A stretch of DNA of 64,000 nt, from positions 430,994 through 494,993 of the forward strand of contig NZ_SJSM01000001.1 of NCBI RefSeq assembly GCF_004331685.1. The letters run 5' to 3'. The notes beneath the pieces are model-generated. The model saw nothing but the letters and a program-made list of their open reading frames with translations, was not told where the DNA came from and made no database searches. Origin of the DNA: Pedobacter hiemivivus. GTDB taxonomy: Bacteria > Bacteroidota > Bacteroidia > Sphingobacteriales > Sphingobacteriaceae. The position numbers and the translations under genes are program-made. Positions 27,052 to 36,131 of the stretch are shown piece by piece. Positions within the stretch are counted from its first letter, which is position 1; each line of letters begins with the position of its first letter.

Positions 27052-27849
27052 ATGGACTATAAAAAATTAAGTGCAGCAGATAAAGCCCTTTTTAACGAAA
27101 ATGGCTATGTATTGATCAAAGGAATGCTAAACCCCGAAGAGGTAAAAAAGCTATATGACATTGCCATTCACGACCAGGTCATCAGCAATAAATCATTTGA
27201 CAGAGGCGATGCTAACGGCCTTAGAACTAAATTGGCTTTGTGGTATTCCTTAGCAGATGATGCCTATAGCTTATTGGCACGTTCTAAACGAATTGTCGAA
27301 GGTGTCCAACTTTTATTGGAAGGCGAACCCGCACATTTTCATTCCAAATTGATGCAAAAAGAACCCAAAGTTGGGGGCGCGTGGGAATGGCATCAGGATT
27401 ATGGCTATTGGTACCGTGATGGTTTCCTATATCCGCAGATGTTAAGCGTGCTCACGGCATTAAGTCCGGCCACTAAAGAAAATGGTTGCTTACAAGTTAT
27501 TAAAGGCTCACATCTAACCGGAAGGATCGAACATGGCTTTAGCGGAGAACAGGTTGGTGCCAATCAAGAAAGAGTAGATGAGCTATTGAAGCGACTAGAA
27601 CTGGTGTATGTGGAAATGGAAGCTGGAGATACATTGTTCTTCCATAGCAACACCTTACACCGTTCAGATGCCAATCTTAGTGATGCACCACGATGGTCCT
27701 TAATCTCGGCCTATAATCTCATTAGTAACAAGCCTTACAAAGGAAATTATCCATCCGCAAGCGAGGCGATACAAATGGTAAATGATGAAACTTTATTAGC
27801 CTCAAACACTGAAGGAATACAAGAAGATGCCAATTTTTTAATTAAATAA
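27052..27849 (+). CDS. PhyH-type Fe(II)/2-oxoglutarate dioxygenase (paralogue A)
   Basis: 265 residues. The iron triad HxD...H is visible as His114-Asp116 (WEWHQDYGYW) and His203 (FFHSNTLHRSDAN), with Arg214 (APRWSL) placed to bind 2-oxoglutarate. The N-terminal NENGYVLIKGML is the family opening, so the active site looks complete. Would hydroxylate or oxidatively demethylate a small molecule in the cytosol; the family also includes phytanoyl-CoA and ectoine hydroxylases. Coupled to the uronate-type transporter, so the substrate is probably what that protein imports. A second PhyH protein is encoded at 39847-40662 next to the second TIM-barrel gene. Confidence 0.88.
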   Translation: MDYKKLSAADKALFNENGYVLIKGMLNPEEVKKLYDIAIHDQVISNKSFDRGDANGLRTKLALWYSLADDAYSLLARSKRIVEGVQLLLEGEPAHFHSKLMQKEPKVGGAWEWHQDYGYWYRDGFLYPQMLSVLTALSPATKENGCLQVIKGSHLTGRIEHGFSGEQVGANQERVDELLKRLELVYVEMEAGDTLFFHSNTLHRSDANLSDAPRWSLISAYNLISNKPYKGNYPSASEAIQMVNDETLLASNTEGIQEDANFLIK

Positions 27850-27929
27850 ACAGCAGCATTCTTTTTATATATTTAAGTTTTTATTAACGGATTTAGTAAT
27901 ACTTTTACAGAAGAATTCGATATGCGCAA

Positions 27930-28991
27930 ATGAAGACAAATATACAAACTGGTGTAAAGGAAATAGCAAGGCGGGCGAATGTTTCTATAGGTACTGTTGA
28001 TAGAGTATTACATAACAGAACAGGTGTTTCAAACACAACCAAGAATAAAATATTGGCCATCATGAAAGATCTGGATTACCAGCCTAACATTTTGGCACGT
28101 AGACTAGCCTCTAAAAAAGTATTGCGCTTTGCCAGTTTAATTCCCGCTGTTTCTAAAGAAACAGAATTTTGGGATGCCCCGATTAAAGGCATCGAAATGG
28201 CCGAAGCCGAGATCAAGCAATTTGGAATTGTGATTGATAAATATTTTTATGATCAAAATGATAAACAGTCTTTCGTAAATCAAACGAAAAACATCCTTAA
28301 AGCTGAGGTTGATGGCATATTGGTGGCCCCCATTTTTATTGAAGAATCACTAGCCTTTGCTAAACTTTGTAACCTTAAAAAAATCCCGCAGGTTTTCATC
28401 AACTCTGATATTCCAAATGAATCCAGACTGAGTTACATTGGTCCGGATTTATTTCAAAGTGGACATTTAAGCGCCCACATGGTCAACTACTTAGTCAAAG
28501 AAGGGGATAAAATTTTGATTGTAAACATCTCCAAAGAGATCGATAGCTATCATCACTTGTCGCGAAAAGAAGAAGGTTTTAGGGCTTACTTCAAAGCACA
28601 TGAAAAGCAAGTTCGAATTGTAAAAACCGATATTACACCCGATACCGATTACCTTTCAGTAGCCAAGCGATTGACGGAAGTATTAAGCGAGCATACCGAT
28701 GTTAAAGCCATTTTTGTAACCAACTCCAGGGTTTTCTCTGTCGCTCAATTCTTAGAAAAAACAAATCAGGAACATGTTTTTTTAGTAGGCTACGATTTCC
28801 TACCCCAAAGCATCGAACACTTGAAAAAAGGAGTAATAGATTTCTTAATCTGCCAAAAACCTCAAGAGCAAGGCTATAAAGGCATCATGGCCCTATATCA
28901 AAACCTGGTGTTAAATGGCGAAATAGAACCTACCTATTACATGCCAATTGACATCATCACGAAAGAGAATTATAAATCATATAGAAATTAA
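27930..28991 (+). CDS. LacI-family transcriptional regulator
   Basis: 353 residues. HTH at about 8-30 (GVKEIARRANVSIGTVDRVLHNR) with the hinge LARRLASKK at about 55-63, then a periplasmic-binding-protein-like sensor (PIKGIEMAEAEIKQFGI, GILVAPIF, YIGPDLFQSGHLSAH, FLVGYDFLP). The sensor belongs to the D-ribose-like binding group used by Bacteroidota regulators. 80 bp after the PhyH gene on the same strand, with a terminator at its end. A candidate reader of the ACGTTAACGT palindromes at 49779 and 49891, though that link is only inferred. Confidence 0.92.
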   Translation: MKTNIQTGVKEIARRANVSIGTVDRVLHNRTGVSNTTKNKILAIMKDLDYQPNILARRLASKKVLRFASLIPAVSKETEFWDAPIKGIEMAEAEIKQFGIVIDKYFYDQNDKQSFVNQTKNILKAEVDGILVAPIFIEESLAFAKLCNLKKIPQVFINSDIPNESRLSYIGPDLFQSGHLSAHMVNYLVKEGDKILIVNISKEIDSYHHLSRKEEGFRAYFKAHEKQVRIVKTDITPDTDYLSVAKRLTEVLSEHTDVKAIFVTNSRVFSVAQFLEKTNQEHVFLVGYDFLPQSIEHLKKGVIDFLICQKPQEQGYKGIMALYQNLVLNGEIEPTYYMPIDIITKENYKSYRN

Positions 28992-29014
28992 CAGCGCCTA
29001 TAGCGCTGTTAATT
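28986..29014. terminator. Intrinsic terminator between convergent LacI and GH88 genes
   Basis: AATTAACAGCGC (28986-28997) pairs with GCGCTGTTAATT (29003-29014) around CTATA, followed by TTTT on the plus strand. The stem overlaps the stop codons of both genes. Confidence 0.85.
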
Positions 29015-30167
29015 TTTTATACCTTAATAAGGCTTCTAAGTAATAATAATCTGCATAAACAATTGGGGTATTGATCTCAGATTTTGCTGGCTTATGCCCT
29101 ACCGAATGTTTTAAAATAAAATTATTGTTCTCATTCAAATTCGCCGTATAGGCAGGAGAAGCTAAACTAGCCAGCATTTGCTCGGCCGTAGAGAAATATA
29201 AATCTTTGTTCTTTTTGCTAAACGTACTCATTTCTAAAAATGCAGAAGCAAACACGGCTGCTGCCGAAGCATCTCTTTCTTCGTTTGGTCTATCAAAATC
29301 CCAATAAGGTACTTTATCCGCAGGAAGATTTGGATGCTTGATGACAAAATTAGCGATCCCCTCAGCCTGTTTAAGATACTTCTTATCCTTCGTTTCTCTA
29401 TACATCATCGAATACCCATACATTGCCCATGCTTGTCCCCTTGCCCAGGCAGAAGAATCTGCTGCACCCTGATGTGTTTTTTGTCTATAAACTTTAGTTC
29501 CCGGCAAATAACAAACCACATGATAACTGCTAAAATCTTTTCTGAAATGATGTTTTAAAGTATTGTCTGCATGCGTTACCGCGATGTTGTACAATCTTTT
29601 GTCTTTTGATTGTTTAGCAGCCCAAAATAAAAACTCCAGGTTCATCATATTGTCGATAATCACCGGATATTCACAATCCGCATGTTTATCCCATGATTTG
29701 ATCAAACCATAAGCAGGATTAAACCTGGTCGCCAATGAATTTGCACCAGTAACCATCGGCTCTATATACTCCTTATTTTGAGTCAAGCGGTAGCCATTTC
29801 CATACGGACAATACAGCATAAAACCTAAATCATGCGTCCTTGTATTGTGCTTTTCTTTATCTAAAGCTTTTGTCCATTTATCTGCGGCAGCTTTCCAGTT
29901 CGCCCCGCCAGTGTATTCATATAAATACCATAAAGATCCGCCAAAAAAACCGCTACACCACCATTCAGAAGTCCTGTCATCAGGTGCTCCATTCGGTTTT
30001 GTAGACTGTGGAAATTTGGTTAAGTCTGGGTGACTGGCCAACATATTGGTGTATTGCTTGGTCGCAAAGTCAAATGCTTTATCTACGTCTACCAATGGCT
30101 TTTTCTGGGCAATGCCATTCGCAATGATCGAAGTCATTAAAATAAAAAGTACAACTATTTTCTTCAT
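28998..30167 (-). CDS. GH88 unsaturated glucuronyl hydrolase (second copy)
   Basis: 389 residues with signal peptide (1-20). Conserved acidic residues Asp113 (THDLGFMLYCPYGNGYR) and Asp172 (VIIDNMMNLEFL), and the substrate-pocket block HQGAADSSAWARGQAWAMYG, are all present. Similar along its length to the heparan-locus GH88 at 2778-3986, but a clearly distinct paralogue. Last gene of the 13-gene minus-strand cluster, 33 bp after a PL8 lyase, so its role is to remove the 4,5-unsaturated uronate left by that lyase in the periplasm. Confidence 0.93.
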   Translation of the reverse strand: MKKIVVLFILMTSIIANGIAQKKPLVDVDKAFDFATKQYTNMLASHPDLTKFPQSTKPNGAPDDRTSEWWCSGFFGGSLWYLYEYTGGANWKAAADKWTKALDKEKHNTRTHDLGFMLYCPYGNGYRLTQNKEYIEPMVTGANSLATRFNPAYGLIKSWDKHADCEYPVIIDNMMNLEFLFWAAKQSKDKRLYNIAVTHADNTLKHHFRKDFSSYHVVCYLPGTKVYRQKTHQGAADSSAWARGQAWAMYGYSMMYRETKDKKYLKQAEGIANFVIKHPNLPADKVPYWDFDRPNEERDASAAAVFASAFLEMSTFSKKNKDLYFSTAEQMLASLASPAYTANLNENNNFILKHSVGHKPAKSEINTPIVYADYYYLEALLRYKKLTAL

Positions 30168-30200
30168 GTCTGGATGGATACTATACGTTAATATTGGGGT

Positions 30201-32276
30201 TTAATTAAATTGGAAATTTACAGTTGCACCTTTCTGATCTCCTTGTGGCAGACTGATCGGAAAAGGTTCCTTGATTTCAAGAAATTCAGAACTAAAACTG
30301 ATGTGTAAATCTGTTAATTTCTGAGTGGGATCTGAAAGATATAATATGGGATTTTTTGTCTTCAACGCTTTGATTAATAAAACACAAGGCTGATCAACAG
30401 TCACAGAAAAATTTGGCCTTGTCAAACTACCCGCCTCATAAAACACCACCTGAACCATTTGCAAATCTTCATTTTCAACAGCCTGCACAAGAGGTGTATT
30501 TTCTAATATTTTGGTATTCAAAGCCTTGTTACTTTTCATCTCATTTTCACTGATATTTGGTTTTACAATATAGGCATAAGATCCTTTAACTGGATCATGG
30601 CCATGATTAAGCCATAACTTAAACACCTTTCCTTGCACCACATTTTTCGATCTATTGGCATTGATTAAGCTCCAGCGACCGCTTTGCTTTCCGCTAGTCC
30701 ATTTGATATCGCCCTGGTTTGGAAAATAATAACCCACGCTATCCTGCCAGATTCGCTTGATATCTTGATCAAAAACCCTTACCGGCCCCTTTGCCCAAGC
30801 TTGATTAACCGTAGTCGTAATCGCTTCCTTAGCCAAACTATTGATATCAGCACCTAAACAAACCACTTCATCATCAAAGAAAAACCATGCTTTTTTTGCA
30901 GTCACCTCATCATAATCCAATTGATAAACCGTTGTGCCATATACCCCGTCAGATGTACCTCCAATAAAAGAGCCTACTCCTCTTTCTCCCCACTCAATCG
31001 TAGTTCTTTGATCTACCTTATAATCCCTACTGGTTACACCCGGAATTTTATCCCATTCCCAAACCGGCATGATATTATAATACTCTGCACCGCTACGCTG
31101 GATATTGGTAGAGCCATCAGGTAAAAACTTACCAATTAAATTCTCATTATTTCCAAATTCCGTTCTAACGGTACGTCTGGAAACGGTCCTTACGTTAAAG
31201 GAATAAGCCGGCCGATTGTGGAGCGTATAGTCGCTCTTATAAAAATGAGTATGGCTAGGTTTGATTCCAAAAGAGGGCGCTTGAATTTGCAGAATTCGTT
31301 GCTCTGCCTCATCTAACACCATTGTATTTTTTGGATTTACTTCTTTTGCCAACGCCAATAAGCTGTGTGTTCCTGCTTTCGATGTAATATTGTTTTTATC
31401 TAAAACATCATTTCTCGAAATCCCCCGGCCCTCAGTATTAAAATCAATATACCTGCCCCTAATCGTCTTTAAATAAGTACCGATTAAGTACTGATCCAGT
31501 ATTTTTAACTTTTCTGTTGGGAGCGCATAACTGGTTCGCAATAACCAGGATGCCACCTTATATTCGCCATTTAAAAACACCTGACCATAGCTCGCGATCT
31601 GCAATTGCGGCCCATGCTGCAAATAAGAATAATCGTATTGTAAGCCTTGTCTATTGCCTAAGGTAATGGGTTTAAATGCCTGATCAACGGCCGAGTCCAT
31701 CAGTGTTTTATCTCTGGTTAGACAAGCCCGATACATCATGTGAATAGCGATATCCGATTTATTAGCACCAGCGGCCCTAATCACATCCCCTTGCTTCATC
31801 AAGTTGATCAAGGAATCCTGTAAAGTTGAGGGTACCGTATTGCTGCTTTTTAAGAGCATCAAGATCTCCCCTATAGCTGTCGGAGAAGCAATGTCATTTT
31901 GAAACCAATTCTTACTGCTCGGGCGTTGCTGTGCCCAATACCGCAGAGCGTTGATGGTTTGCGAAGCCAATTTCTTATCCCCGGCAGGCCCTGCGTCGTT
32001 TAAAGCTAGTGCAAATTGCTTAATTCTATTTAAATGGACCAGCGGGGCCCAACTCGTTTCAGCTTTAGAGGAATAATCAATCCCCAACCAACGTCCATCA
32101 TTTTGAATCGCTAATGCATTCTTTTTGAGGTCCTCATTGAGCTGATTGATTTCAACTTCGGCTTTGATATACTTCGTGATTCTGGATTCAATGATTTGAA
32201 ATTCATCCTGACTATGGGCCTTACTTATTGTAAAACAAACCATAGCCAGGACGCTATAAAATATGGGTAACCTCAT
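30201..32276 (-). CDS. PL8 polysaccharide lyase, chondroitinase AC-like
   Basis: 691 residues, close to the 700 of Pedobacter heparinus chondroitinase AC, which it resembles over its length by memory. Signal peptide 1-22. Alpha/alpha toroid with NWFQNDIASPTAIGEILML (123-141), Asn172 (GANKSD), His221 and Tyr230 (YSYLQHGPQLQIASYG), and Arg284/Arg288 (NTEGRGISR): the catalytic Asn-His-Tyr-Arg set. The beta-sandwich half follows (PAYSFNVRTVSRRT, GVYGTTVYQLDYD, WLNHGHDP). Beta-eliminates a 1,4-linked uronate glycan such as chondroitin or hyaluronan. Xanthan and alginate lyases also occur in PL8, so the true substrate is open. No sulfatase is in this cluster. Confidence 0.9.
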   Translation of the reverse strand: MRLPIFYSVLAMVCFTISKAHSQDEFQIIESRITKYIKAEVEINQLNEDLKKNALAIQNDGRWLGIDYSSKAETSWAPLVHLNRIKQFALALNDAGPAGDKKLASQTINALRYWAQQRPSSKNWFQNDIASPTAIGEILMLLKSSNTVPSTLQDSLINLMKQGDVIRAAGANKSDIAIHMMYRACLTRDKTLMDSAVDQAFKPITLGNRQGLQYDYSYLQHGPQLQIASYGQVFLNGEYKVASWLLRTSYALPTEKLKILDQYLIGTYLKTIRGRYIDFNTEGRGISRNDVLDKNNITSKAGTHSLLALAKEVNPKNTMVLDEAEQRILQIQAPSFGIKPSHTHFYKSDYTLHNRPAYSFNVRTVSRRTVRTEFGNNENLIGKFLPDGSTNIQRSGAEYYNIMPVWEWDKIPGVTSRDYKVDQRTTIEWGERGVGSFIGGTSDGVYGTTVYQLDYDEVTAKKAWFFFDDEVVCLGADINSLAKEAITTTVNQAWAKGPVRVFDQDIKRIWQDSVGYYFPNQGDIKWTSGKQSGRWSLINANRSKNVVQGKVFKLWLNHGHDPVKGSYAYIVKPNISENEMKSNKALNTKILENTPLVQAVENEDLQMVQVVFYEAGSLTRPNFSVTVDQPCVLLIKALKTKNPILYLSDPTQKLTDLHISFSSEFLEIKEPFPISLPQGDQKGATVNFQFN

Positions 32277-32300
32277 TTATCTACTCTTTAATCGCTCTCT

Positions 32301-34616
32301 TTAACTGCTCTTTTTATTCGGCACCGAAGCCATAATAAAAGTTAATTTCCCACCGCCAACAATTTCGCCATGGGTAATATATAAACGATTTAATACTTTT
32401 CCATTTAAAAGCACCTGCTTTACATAAACATTTTTAGCACTTTGGTTTTTAGCTTCCACAATAAATTGCTTACCATTTTCGAGGTTTAGGCTTGCATTTA
32501 ATACCGACGGACTGCCTAACTCATAACGGTCAGAACCCGGTGCCATTGGATAAAAACCAAGTGATGACATCATGTACCAGGCGCTCATTTGTCCGCAATC
32601 ATCATTTCCACCTAAACCATCAGGCCCGTTATGATATTGTTTACCCAAAATCATCCGTACAGTTTTCTGAGTTTTCCAAGGCTGTGAGGTATAATTGTAA
32701 AGGTAAGCCACATGGTGCGCTGGCTCATTTCCGTGTACATAGTTACCAATGATACCTTCTCTCGTAATGTCCTCTGTATGCGCAAAAAAGACATCAGGCA
32801 AATCCATTGTAAACAACGAATCTAAATGCGGAACAAATTTTTTATCACCACCCATCAGTTCAATTAATGCCTCAGGGTTTTGAGGAACATACAAACTATA
32901 ATTCCAGGCATTACCCTCAATAAATCCCTGCCCTTCAGTTTCTAAAACATCAAACTCTTTTCTAAAAGATCCGTCAGATAAGCGTGGTCTCATAAAACCA
33001 ATCGATGCATCATACACATTTCTCCAGTTTTCAGCACGTTTAATAAAAGCATTGTAAACTTCAGTATTACCTATTTTTTTAGCCAATTGTGCAATACACC
33101 AATCGTCATAAGCGTATTCCAGCGTATTAGATACTGCTGTCCGGTTTTTATCTGATGGTACATAACCTTTATCAATATAATCTCCTATACCTTCAAAATT
33201 ACGTTGATTTGCAGTCGCCACGCAAGCTGCCAAAGCTTTATTTACATCTCCAGTAAAATTGCCCTTAATAATCGCATCCGCAACTACAGATACGCTATGG
33301 TAACCACTCATACACCAGGTATCATTTGCCGAGTTAGACCATATAGGCAACATCGGTAAAGCACTTTGATCAAAATGCGCCAGCATAGATTTCACCATAT
33401 CGTTATTTCTTTGTGGCTGGATGATGTTAAAAAAGGGATGTAAAGTTCTGTAAGTATCCCATAAAGAAAACGTGGTATAATTTGCAAATCCTTTGGCCTG
33501 ATGTATCTTCTGGTCTAAACCCTTGTACTCATTGTTCAGGTCCATATAAACCGTTGGACTCAAAAAGGCGTGATACATCGCCGTATAAAAATTGATGGCA
33601 TCTTCCTTTTTCTCTGTTTTCACTTCAATCTTTTGAAGCTCCTTATTCCAAGCCTGCTGACCTTGTTCTTTAACCTGATTAAAATCCCAGCCCGGTATTT
33701 CGGCCTTCATATTCATCAAGGCATTGTCGCTGCTCACCGATGAAATCGCAAACTTGATCTTTACCTTTTCCGCCTCTTCCGTATCGAAATTAAAATACAT
33801 TCTAATTTGCCTCGCAGCCAGCTCCGGGAAGTTTTTGGTCTGGTCAAACTTTGCCCAAAACCCTTTGTAAACCTCTTTTTTAGTAAAATCTTTAGCGCCG
33901 TATGACTTAAATGGCTTAGAGAAAGACATCGCAAAATATACCGTTCGGTTTTTTGCCCAGCCATTCGTTTGTCTATAACCAACTACCAAAGAATCATTTA
34001 CTACCCGAACATAAGTCCATACATTTTTATTGTCGTAGTTATAAAGACCATGCATCAAATCCAATATGATATTGGACGCTGCAGATTTCGGAAAAGTATA
34101 CTGATGAAAACCAATTCTTGCAGAAGTGGTTAACTCTGCCAAAACACCATCATCATCCAGCTTCACCTTGTAATAATTGGCTTCCGCTACCTCATTCTGG
34201 TGACTGAATTTTGAACGGTAACCGTTTTCCGGATGTGTAGCTGTTCCTGGGTTAAGTTGTACCTTTCCAACAGTTGGCATCACTAAAAAATCACCCAAAT
34301 CCGAATGCCCTGTACCACTGTAATGCGTATGGCTAAAGCCTACAATCGTCGGATCATCATACTGATAACCTGCGCAATACCGATAAACATCCTTATTATA
34401 CTTTCCATTATCTTCGTAAGAAAGCGTATCGGTATCCGGACTCAATTGTACCATACCAAACGGTACGGTAGCTCCTGGATAAGTATGCCCCATTTTTTGA
34501 GTACCAATAATGGGTTTTACGTACTTATATAAGTCATTTTTATTTTGCGCATTTACAACACTTGCGACAGTCCCGATCAAAGCGGTAACAATTAAACATC
34601 TGCTAAACTGATTCAT
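32301..34616 (-). CDS. GH92 alpha-mannosidase
   Basis: 771 residues with signal peptide (1-23). N-terminal beta-sandwich starts VKPIIGTQKMGHTYPGATVP, FGMVQLSPDT, and the (alpha/alpha)6 catalytic domain includes FSLWDTYRTLHP and GNEPAHHVAYLYNY. The GH92 hallmark NDDCGQMSAWYMMSSLGFYP holds the paired acidic residues of the general base; the usual GxPGND is GLGGND here. Calcium-dependent, inverting exo-alpha-mannosidase, probably periplasmic. Presence of an alpha-mannosidase beside a uronate lyase is uncommon for animal glycosaminoglycans. Confidence 0.93.
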   Translation of the reverse strand: MNQFSRCLIVTALIGTVASVVNAQNKNDLYKYVKPIIGTQKMGHTYPGATVPFGMVQLSPDTDTLSYEDNGKYNKDVYRYCAGYQYDDPTIVGFSHTHYSGTGHSDLGDFLVMPTVGKVQLNPGTATHPENGYRSKFSHQNEVAEANYYKVKLDDDGVLAELTTSARIGFHQYTFPKSAASNIILDLMHGLYNYDNKNVWTYVRVVNDSLVVGYRQTNGWAKNRTVYFAMSFSKPFKSYGAKDFTKKEVYKGFWAKFDQTKNFPELAARQIRMYFNFDTEEAEKVKIKFAISSVSSDNALMNMKAEIPGWDFNQVKEQGQQAWNKELQKIEVKTEKKEDAINFYTAMYHAFLSPTVYMDLNNEYKGLDQKIHQAKGFANYTTFSLWDTYRTLHPFFNIIQPQRNNDMVKSMLAHFDQSALPMLPIWSNSANDTWCMSGYHSVSVVADAIIKGNFTGDVNKALAACVATANQRNFEGIGDYIDKGYVPSDKNRTAVSNTLEYAYDDWCIAQLAKKIGNTEVYNAFIKRAENWRNVYDASIGFMRPRLSDGSFRKEFDVLETEGQGFIEGNAWNYSLYVPQNPEALIELMGGDKKFVPHLDSLFTMDLPDVFFAHTEDITREGIIGNYVHGNEPAHHVAYLYNYTSQPWKTQKTVRMILGKQYHNGPDGLGGNDDCGQMSAWYMMSSLGFYPMAPGSDRYELGSPSVLNASLNLENGKQFIVEAKNQSAKNVYVKQVLLNGKVLNRLYITHGEIVGGGKLTFIMASVPNKKSS

Positions 34617-34654
34617 TGCAAAGAAGAATTAAGATGGGATTAAATATAGGTCAT

Positions 34655-36118
34655 TTAATTAACCTTTACATTTGTTGACTTATAGGTATGCAATAATTTT
34701 TTCTGATCGATCTGCTGAAACGTGATTTTCTTCAATTCTGCGCCATGTACATCATCCATTACAATTGGCAATCTGTAATCCTTCTTTTCTGCTTTCATAT
34801 TCAGATTCGAGAAATTGATATTTTTCGCATGTCTCACATAAATACCCCAGGCAGGAACTTCTTTAAACATCGAAAACTCAGGATAACCTGCAGGCTCTTC
34901 CGGAATGCTGTCCAATTTATCCAATGCGATATAAGCCATGTATTTACTACCCGCACCAGGATAAGAAACTTCAAAATTGCTGAAGGTTACGTCCTCAATG
35001 TATTGCCCAGGTAAACCCGCAATAATAATTGGAGAAATGTTTCTTGGCATATCTTCTATCGGTCCTTCATAATCATAACCAGCATCAGCTTTACCCAATG
35101 GTACATCTGCTACCACATTTTTTATGGATATCCTTTTCATGGTCGACTTTTTACCTGGAATCCGTTCGCCTAATCTTAAAAAGATCACATGACCAGTATT
35201 GGTACTTTTTAAACCATCTACTACAATATCTTCCAAGAAGCCACCATCAACACTTTGCAAAGCGATAGCCGAGCGATAGGTATTATAAACCGTATTGTTC
35301 AATATTTTAATGTTTCTGAAACCACCTTTACCAGCTGTTCCTAATTTTATACCGTTTGCACTGGTACGTACAATGTTATTTTCAATCAGCACATTGTGAC
35401 AGAAAAACCCTTCAGTGTGAGATTTCAGACAAATTCCATCATCCGCAGCATCTATTTTGTTGTTCGTAATCACCACATTATCACAATCAACGATATCAAT
35501 ACCATCACTATTCCAATAAGCAACGTTGTTTACCGTAATGTTGTCGATCACCATATTTTTGCATCGCTCATAAGTCTGTAACCAACAAGCCGAATTTTGA
35601 AGAATCAAGTCTTTGATATTCACATTTACGCAGTTGTAAAAGTAAATCACCATTGGTCGGATGGACTCACGGGTACGATCATATTTCAAAATATCCACAA
35701 TCAACCCATCATTTGCATAAGCGATAGAATTATTGGCCAATGCCCTACCTTGTCCATCAATCATTCCTTTACCAGTAATGCCTACATTTTCTACATCCCT
35801 TGCATGAATAAGCGCCGTATTTCCAATTCTATCGTAATCAAAAGGATTGGTTGAGCCCAATAAAACAGCACCTTCTTCCAGTTGAATCGTAACGTTAGAT
35901 TTCATATAAATAGAACCTGTCAAATATCTACCCACATAGAAAACCAATCTGCCACCACCGTTTTTGCTGATGTAATCTATCGCAAACTGAATAGAACGGG
36001 TATTCATTGTTGAGCCGTCTGATTTGATATGAAAAAATGATGCTTTATAGTCTTTTGCAAAAACAGCGGCAGACTGAATTAGAATTAACAGCATCAGAAT
36101 CATTTTCTTGTTTTTCAT
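34655..36118 (-). CDS. GH28-family hydrolase (polygalacturonase-like, atypical motifs)
   Basis: 487 residues from the ATG at 36118, chosen because it begins a clean signal peptide (MKNKKMILMLLILIQSAAVFA); a longer frame reaches 36154 and would overlap the GH106 gene. Right-handed beta-helix with many N-x-I/V-x-N-N turns. Catalytic acids Asp205 (NSDGIDI), Asp226 and Asp227 (DAADDGI) are present. Two other family motifs deviate: GHG is replaced by FCHNV (His241), and RIK by GIK (Lys258). It may therefore cut a uronic acid linkage other than homogalacturonan. 13 bp after the GH106 gene. Confidence 0.85.
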   Translation of the reverse strand: MKNKKMILMLLILIQSAAVFAKDYKASFFHIKSDGSTMNTRSIQFAIDYISKNGGGRLVFYVGRYLTGSIYMKSNVTIQLEEGAVLLGSTNPFDYDRIGNTALIHARDVENVGITGKGMIDGQGRALANNSIAYANDGLIVDILKYDRTRESIRPMVIYFYNCVNVNIKDLILQNSACWLQTYERCKNMVIDNITVNNVAYWNSDGIDIVDCDNVVITNNKIDAADDGICLKSHTEGFFCHNVLIENNIVRTSANGIKLGTAGKGGFRNIKILNNTVYNTYRSAIALQSVDGGFLEDIVVDGLKSTNTGHVIFLRLGERIPGKKSTMKRISIKNVVADVPLGKADAGYDYEGPIEDMPRNISPIIIAGLPGQYIEDVTFSNFEVSYPGAGSKYMAYIALDKLDSIPEEPAGYPEFSMFKEVPAWGIYVRHAKNINFSNLNMKAEKKDYRLPIVMDDVHGAELKKITFQQIDQKKLLHTYKSTNVKVN

Positions 36119-36131
36119 CTTCTTAATATTT

